A DNA stretch of 12,408 bases from VBDM01 sp041496705 (GTDB taxonomy: Bacteria; Pseudomonadota; Gammaproteobacteria; Burkholderiales; SG8-39). This document shows positions 9,417-12,408 of the stretch, piece by piece. A model generated the notes under the pieces. The model was given only the letters and a program-made list of their open reading frames with translations. It was not told the origin of the DNA and did not search any database. Made by a program: the position numbers and the translations under genes. Within the stretch, counting starts at the first letter, position 1. Each line of letters starts with the position of its first letter. The stretch covers positions 1-12,408 of the forward strand of contig JBGQFD010000107.1 of assembly GCA_041496705.1 (NCBI GenBank). Reading direction: 5' to 3'.

Positions 9417-9498
9417 AAAACCGGGGACAGACCACGCTTTCCCGTCGAGATCGCTTTCGGCCCCAAACCGGGGGAAAACGTGGTCTGTCCCCAGTTTT
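9417..9498. repeat. Long inverted repeat (REP/BIME-like palindrome) between nuoD and nuoE
   Basis: Two 27-bp arms, 9417-9443 and 9472-9498, are inverted copies of each other around a 28-nt centre. They differ at two positions only (9422/9493 and 9437/9478). The core of the arm is GGGGACAGACCACG. In the nuo transcript both differences become G-U wobble pairs, so the RNA can form a continuous 27-bp stem. The element starts at the last base of the nuoD stop codon and ends 3 nt before the nuoE ATG. I recall similar palindromes scattered between genes of beta- and gammaproteobacteria, some near RAYT-type (IS200-like) transposases, but could not check this. It may block or slow transcription, serve as an RNase III site, or protect upstream mRNA. 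No other copy is in the window. Confidence 0.85.
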
Positions 9499-10751
9499 CA
9501 TCGGTCGATCTCCCCGAAGACGATGTCCTGTGTGCCGATAATCGCCACGAGGTCGGCGAGCATGTGGCCCCTCGTCATCTCGTTCAGCGCCGCAAGATGC
9601 GCAAAGCCCGCCGTACGAATCTTCAGGCGCCAGGGCTTGTTGGCGCCGTCGGAAACTAGATAGATGCCGAACTCTCCCTTGGGATGCTCGACCGCGGCGT
9701 AGGTCTCGCCGGGGGGCACGTGAATTCCCTCGGTGAAGAGCTTGAAGTGGTGGATCAGCTCTTCCATGTTGCTCTTCATCTCTACCCGCGAGGGCGGCGC
9801 AACCTTGTGGTTATCGGTGATCACCGGTCCGGGGTTGTTGCGCAGCCAGTCGACGCATTGCCGGATGATGCGGTTCGCCTGGCGGAATTCCTCGATGCGC
9901 ACGAGGTAACGGTCGTAGCAGTCGCCGTTGACCCCGACGGGAATGTCGAAATCGAGCCTGTCGTAAACTTCGTAGGGCTGCTTCTTGCGCAGGTCCCACT
10001 CGATGCCCGAGCCGCGCAGCATCGGCCCGCTGAACCCCAGGGCCAGCGCCCGCTCCGGCGACACCACGCCGATGCCCACAGTCCTCTGCTTCCAGATGCG
10101 GTTGTCGGTGAGCAGCGTCTCGTACTCGTCGACGTATTTTGGAAAGCGCCGGGTGAAGTCCTCGATGAAATCCAGCAGCGACCCCTGCCGGTTCTCGTTC
10201 AGCCTCTCGAGGTCGCGCGCGCTCCTGTACATCGAGGCCTGGTATTGCGGCATGGTCTCAGGAAGGTCGCGGTACACCCCGCCGGGTCGGTAGTAGGCGG
10301 CGTGCAGGCGCGCGCCCGACACCGCCTCGTAGACGTCCATCAGGTCCTCGCGTTCCCGGAAGCAGTAGAGAAAGACCGTCATCGCGCCTATGTCCAGGCC
10401 GTGCGCCCCGAGCCACAGGAGGTGGTTGAGGATGCGCGTGATCTCGTCGAACATCACGCGGATGTACTGCGCGCGGATCGGCACCTCTACGCCGAGCAGA
10501 CGCTCGATCGCCAGGCAGTACGCGTGCTCGTTCGACATCATCGAGACGTAGTCCAGGCGGTCCATGTACGGCAGCGCTTGGATGAAGGTCTTGTGCTCGG
10601 CGAGCTTCTCGGTCGCGCGGTGCAGCAGGCCGATGTGGGGATCGGCGCGCTGGATCACTTCGCCGTCCAGTTCCAGCACCAGCCGCAGCACCCCGTGCGC
10701 CGCCGGATGCTGCGGCCCAAAATTCATCGTGTAGTTTTGGATCTCAGCCAT
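9498..10751 (-). CDS. nuoD: NADH-quinone oxidoreductase subunit D (49-kDa, quinone-binding)
   Basis: The 417-residue subunit that forms the quinone head-group site together with NuoB. The N-terminal loop FGPQHPAAHGVLRL contains H19, and DRLDYVS contains Y68. These correspond to the conserved His/Tyr pair that contacts quinone in studied complexes. The protein is related to the large subunit of NiFe hydrogenases but has lost the metal-binding cysteines. The C-terminus GTQDIVFGEIDR is the normal family ending, so the gene is full length. The start is ATG with a moderate GGGAA about 10 nt upstream. The last base of its TGA stop is also the first base of the inverted repeat that separates it from nuoE. 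Confidence 0.98.
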   Translation of the reverse strand: MAEIQNYTMNFGPQHPAAHGVLRLVLELDGEVIQRADPHIGLLHRATEKLAEHKTFIQALPYMDRLDYVSMMSNEHAYCLAIERLLGVEVPIRAQYIRVMFDEITRILNHLLWLGAHGLDIGAMTVFLYCFREREDLMDVYEAVSGARLHAAYYRPGGVYRDLPETMPQYQASMYRSARDLERLNENRQGSLLDFIEDFTRRFPKYVDEYETLLTDNRIWKQRTVGIGVVSPERALALGFSGPMLRGSGIEWDLRKKQPYEVYDRLDFDIPVGVNGDCYDRYLVRIEEFRQANRIIRQCVDWLRNNPGPVITDNHKVAPPSRVEMKSNMEELIHHFKLFTEGIHVPPGETYAAVEHPKGEFGIYLVSDGANKPWRLKIRTAGFAHLAALNEMTRGHMLADLVAIIGTQDIVFGEIDR

Positions 10752-10766
10752 GCGATCGATTCCCGC

Positions 10767-11375
10767 TCACCGCTTCGCCCCCAGATCCCCGTACTCGTTC
10801 TCGCGGATAATGCGCGGGGTGATCTCGCGCGGCTCGATGGTCACCGGCTGATAGATAACGCGCTTCTGCTGCGGGTCGTAGCGCATCTCGACGTTGCCCG
10901 ACAGCGGGAAATCCTTGCGGAACGGATGGCCGATGAAGCCGTAGTCGGTGAGGATGCGTCGCAGGTCGGCGTGCCCGGTAAAGACGATGCCGAACAGGTC
11001 GAAGGCCTCGCGCTCGTACCAGTCCGCGTTGGGCCAGATCCCGGTGAGCGAGTCGATCGCCGGAAACGCGTCGTCGGGCGCGAATACACGCACACGCAGG
11101 CGCTGGTTGTGCGAGACCGACAGCAGGTGCGATACGGCGGCAAAGCGCCGCCCCGGCCAGGGTTGCTGCGCGTATCCGGAATAATCGACGCCGCACAGGT
11201 CGATCAGCTGCTCGAATCCGAGCGCCGGCTCGTCGCGAAGGCGCGCAGCCACCTGAAGGGTGTCCTTCGCGTCGACCACCAGGGTCAAGGCGCCGAAGGC
11301 CTCGGTCAGGCCGGCGATGCTGCCGCCGAGAGCCGCTGCTAGCGCGCCTTTGAGCTGGTCGAGCTTGCCGGACAT
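10767..11375 (-). CDS. nuoC: NADH-quinone oxidoreductase subunit C (30-kDa subunit)
   Basis: Structural subunit of the quinone-reducing module, 202 residues, with no cofactor. The family signature is complete in the second half: YEREAFDLFGIVFTGHADLR, then RRILTDYGF and HPFRKDFPLSG. The gene is separate from nuoD, unlike the fused nuoCD of E. coli, and is followed by a TGA stop 15 nt before nuoD. The C-terminal tail ends NEYGDLGAKR. The ATG at 11373-11375 follows nuoB by 7 nt. GGA lies too close to be a strong ribosome site, so translation is probably coupled to nuoB. Confidence 0.97.
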   Translation of the reverse strand: MSGKLDQLKGALAAALGGSIAGLTEAFGALTLVVDAKDTLQVAARLRDEPALGFEQLIDLCGVDYSGYAQQPWPGRRFAAVSHLLSVSHNQRLRVRVFAPDDAFPAIDSLTGIWPNADWYEREAFDLFGIVFTGHADLRRILTDYGFIGHPFRKDFPLSGNVEMRYDPQQKRVIYQPVTIEPREITPRIIRENEYGDLGAKR

Positions 11376-11382
11376 TCCGCGT

Positions 11383-11859
11383 TTACCGGGCGATGGTGTT
11401 GGTGCGCTTGATCTTGTTCTGCAACTGCACGATGCCGTAGAGCAGCGCTTCCGCCGTCGGCGGGCAGCCGGGGACGTAAACGTCGACGGGGACGATGCGG
11501 TCGCAACCGCGCACCACCGAGTACGAGTAGTGGTAATAGCCGCCGCCGTTGGCGCAGGAACCCATCGAGATCACCCAACGCGGCTCGGCCATCTGGTCGT
11601 ATACCTTGCGAAGCGCCGGGGCCATTTTGTTGCACAGCGTTCCGGCGACGATCATCACGTCGGACTGCCGCGGGCTTCCCCGGAACACGACGCCGAAGCG
11701 GTCGAGGTCGTAGCGCGCGGCGCCGGCGTGCATCATTTCGACGGCGCAGCATGCCAGCCCGAAGGTCATGGGCCACAGCGAGCCGGTGCGCGTCCAGTTG
11801 ATGAGCTTGTCCGCCGTGGTGGTGACGAAGCCTTCGTGCAGTACGCCTTCAATGCCCAT
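11383..11859 (-). CDS. nuoB: NADH-quinone oxidoreductase subunit B (N2 cluster)
   Basis: Peripheral-arm subunit of 158 residues that carries [4Fe-4S] cluster N2, the last electron carrier before quinone. The ligands are all visible: the adjacent pair C37-C38 in GLACCAVEMM, C102 in SMGSCANGGG, and C132 in VPGCPPTAEAL. The loop RYDLDRFG and the segment FRGSPRQSD, which face NuoD and the quinone site, are intact. A good Shine-Dalgarno GGAGA (11866-11870) stands 6 nt before the ATG, in the 12-nt spacer after nuoA. nuoC follows 7 nt after the TAA stop. The length is typical of betaproteobacteria and mitochondria and shorter than the E. coli protein. Confidence 0.98.
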   Translation of the reverse strand: MGIEGVLHEGFVTTTADKLINWTRTGSLWPMTFGLACCAVEMMHAGAARYDLDRFGVVFRGSPRQSDVMIVAGTLCNKMAPALRKVYDQMAEPRWVISMGSCANGGGYYHYSYSVVRGCDRIVPVDVYVPGCPPTAEALLYGIVQLQNKIKRTNTIAR

Positions 11860-11871
11860 GGGTCGTCTCCG

Positions 11872-12228
11872 CTACTCCCACTCGAGCGCGCCCTTCATCC
11901 ACTCGTAGACGAAACCCACGACGAGGATGAGGAGGAAAATCATCATCGACCAGAAACCGAAGGTCCCGATCTCGTTGAGGGTCACCGCCCAGGGAAACAG
12001 GAACGCGATCTCCAGATCGAACAGAATGAACAGAATGGCGATCAGGTAATATCGCACGTCGAACTTCATGCGCGCGTCCTCGAACGCCTCGAAACCGCAC
12101 TCGTAGGGAGACAGCTTCTCGCTGTCGGGACGGTAGGGCGCAAATACCGCGCCTGCCCCCACCATGACGCCACCGAAAACCAGCGCGATCACGATGAACA
12201 GCAGGATTGGGAAATAATTTTCTAGCAC
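11872..12228 (-). CDS. nuoA: NADH-quinone oxidoreductase subunit A
   Basis: Small membrane subunit of complex I, 118 residues, a normal length. It has three hydrophobic helices, at about residues 5-28, 60-85 and 88-112. The conserved acidic loop YECGFEAFEDARMKFDVRYY follows the first helix; in the family this loop lies near the quinone cavity and its cysteine is accessible depending on enzyme state. The start is GTG at 12226-12228. The N-terminus MLENYFPILL matches the beginning expected for betaproteobacterial NuoA, and no ATG lies in frame just upstream. No clear Shine-Dalgarno sequence precedes it, and the start sits in a 12-bp palindrome. nuoB begins 12 nt after its TAG stop. Confidence 0.96.
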   Translation of the reverse strand: MLENYFPILLFIVIALVFGGVMVGAGAVFAPYRPDSEKLSPYECGFEAFEDARMKFDVRYYLIAILFILFDLEIAFLFPWAVTLNEIGTFGFWSMMIFLLILVVGFVYEWMKGALEWE

Positions 12229-12236
12229 GATCGTGC
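12225..12236. promoter_or_regulatory. Perfect 12-bp palindrome overlapping the nuoA start codon
   Basis: The sequence GCACGATCGTGC is its own reverse complement. It includes the GTG start codon of nuoA (12226-12228) and runs 8 nt upstream of it. It could act as a DNA operator or as a small RNA hairpin that hides the start. It could also be chance, since one half encodes the start and second codon of NuoA. Function is inferred from position only. Confidence 0.35.
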
Positions 12237-12348
12237 GTCGGGACGGGGAGGCCGAGCAGGGAATTGAGGAAACCCGGCCGGAACGCCTGGAGTGAAACCG
12301 CTAAGCCGCCCCTGCATCCTCACACCTTGATCCTCGATCCTGCGTGTC
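12229..12348 (-). other. nuoA leader region between tRNA-Leu and nuoA
   Basis: This 120-bp gap contains the heptamer array (12307-12341), a CCGGCCGG palindrome at 12274-12281 and half of the 12-bp palindrome that covers the nuoA start. I found no clear sigma-70 -35/-10 pair, no stem followed by a U-run, and no good Shine-Dalgarno sequence before nuoA. The operon promoter may therefore lie upstream of the tRNA, outside the window, or be of a type I cannot recognise by eye. Confidence 0.5.
12307..12341 (-). repeat. Five-unit imperfect heptamer tandem array between tRNA-Leu and nuoA
   Basis: On the coding (minus) strand the bases fall into consecutive 7-mers AGGATCG, AGGATCA, AGGTGTG, AGGATGC and AGGGGCG, all starting AGG. 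It begins 7 nt after the end of the tRNA and stops 78 nt before the nuoA start. The period is exact, but the last four bases of each unit vary. A second group of the same type lies between nuoJ and nuoK (3057-3077). Function is unknown. It could be a slipped-strand short repeat, a remnant of a mobile repeat family, or a binding array. Confidence 0.6.
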
Positions 12349-12408
12349 TGGTGCCGACGGAGAGACTCGAACTCTCACAGCTTTCGCCACCGCCCCCTCA
12401 AGACGGCG
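12349..12408 (-). tRNA. tRNA-Leu (anticodon GAG), 3' portion, cut by the window edge
   Basis: The 60 bases on the minus strand fold as the 3' two thirds of a class II tRNA. The anticodon stem is CCGTC/GGCGG with one G-U pair, around the loop TTGAGGG. That puts anticodon GAG at 12397-12399, which reads the Leu codons CUC and CUU. A long variable arm (core GCGAAAGC) follows, then a T arm of GAGAG/CTCTC around TTCGAGT. The acceptor 3' strand is CGTCGGC, then discriminator A and an encoded CCA. The variable arm and A73 both fit leucine. The D arm and 5' acceptor strand lie beyond the window. The gene points into nuoA with no convincing terminator between, so it may be cotranscribed with the operon. 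A tRNA-Leu, usually after secG, upstream of nuoA is an arrangement I recall from betaproteobacteria. Confidence 0.95.

Noticed and set aside
9417..9498. The nuoD-nuoE hairpin as a full intrinsic terminator ending the operon
   Set aside because: The U-run is only four bases and is itself part of the stem. The intact downstream genes are essential parts of the same complex and have no visible promoter of their own. Partial attenuation remains possible.
9684..11342. 552-codon plus-strand open frame opposite nuoD and nuoC, and similar ones at 451-1530, 1555-2811 and 3063-3740
   Set aside because: These are shadows of the nuo genes, with low-complexity Arg/His/Asp-rich or Glu/His-rich translations and no supporting start context.
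12229..12348. A sigma-70 promoter in the nuoA leader
   Set aside because: No convincing -35/-10 pair with 16-18 nt spacing could be found by eye on the minus strand.

Overview
The window carries one operon, read entirely on the minus strand: the genes for the proton-pumping NADH:quinone oxidoreductase (respiratory complex I, NDH-1). Transcription runs from high to low coordinates. The order is the 3' part of a tRNA-Leu(GAG), then nuoA, B, C, D, E, F, G, H, I, J, K, L and the first 229 codons of nuoM, which runs off the window at base 1. nuoN would be expected beyond that edge. The high GC content, the separate nuoC and nuoD genes, the short NuoG without an N7 cluster, the 101-residue NuoK and the tRNA-Leu just upstream of nuoA all suggest a betaproteobacterium. 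I would not go below that rank.

Layout. 12349-12408: tRNA-Leu, its 5' end outside the window. 12229-12348: 120-bp leader with a five-unit heptamer array and a 12-bp palindrome over the nuoA start. 12228-10767: nuoA, nuoB and nuoC, with short spacers. 10751-9498: nuoD. 9417-9498: a long inverted repeat filling the nuoD-nuoE junction. 9413-5277: nuoE, nuoF and nuoG, the NADH-oxidising module, joined stop-to-start. 5280-3084: nuoH, nuoI and nuoJ, with 1- to 4-nt overlaps. 3011-3083: a 73-nt gap with a second, shorter heptamer array. 3010-2705: nuoK, from a probable TTG start. 2694-706 and 687-1: nuoL and nuoM, the antiporter-like pump subunits.

How the genes work together. NuoE, F and G take electrons from NADH through FMN and a chain of Fe-S clusters. 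NuoB, C, D and I carry them on to quinone. NuoA, H, J, K, L and M (with N) form the membrane arm that moves protons. Every Fe-S ligand motif and the key membrane glutamates and lysines I looked for are present, and no gene in the window looks broken.

The protein content is conventional. The unusual signals are in the small non-coding gaps. The main one is a 27-bp near-perfect inverted repeat, resembling a mobile REP/BIME-type palindrome, inside the operon between nuoD and nuoE. It begins at the last base of the nuoD stop codon, ends 3 nt before the nuoE ATG, and leaves nuoE without a visible Shine-Dalgarno sequence. Two separate heptamer arrays of similar consensus (AGGNNNN on the coding strand) lie in the other two sizeable gaps. 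I found no evidence of a new multi-gene system here.
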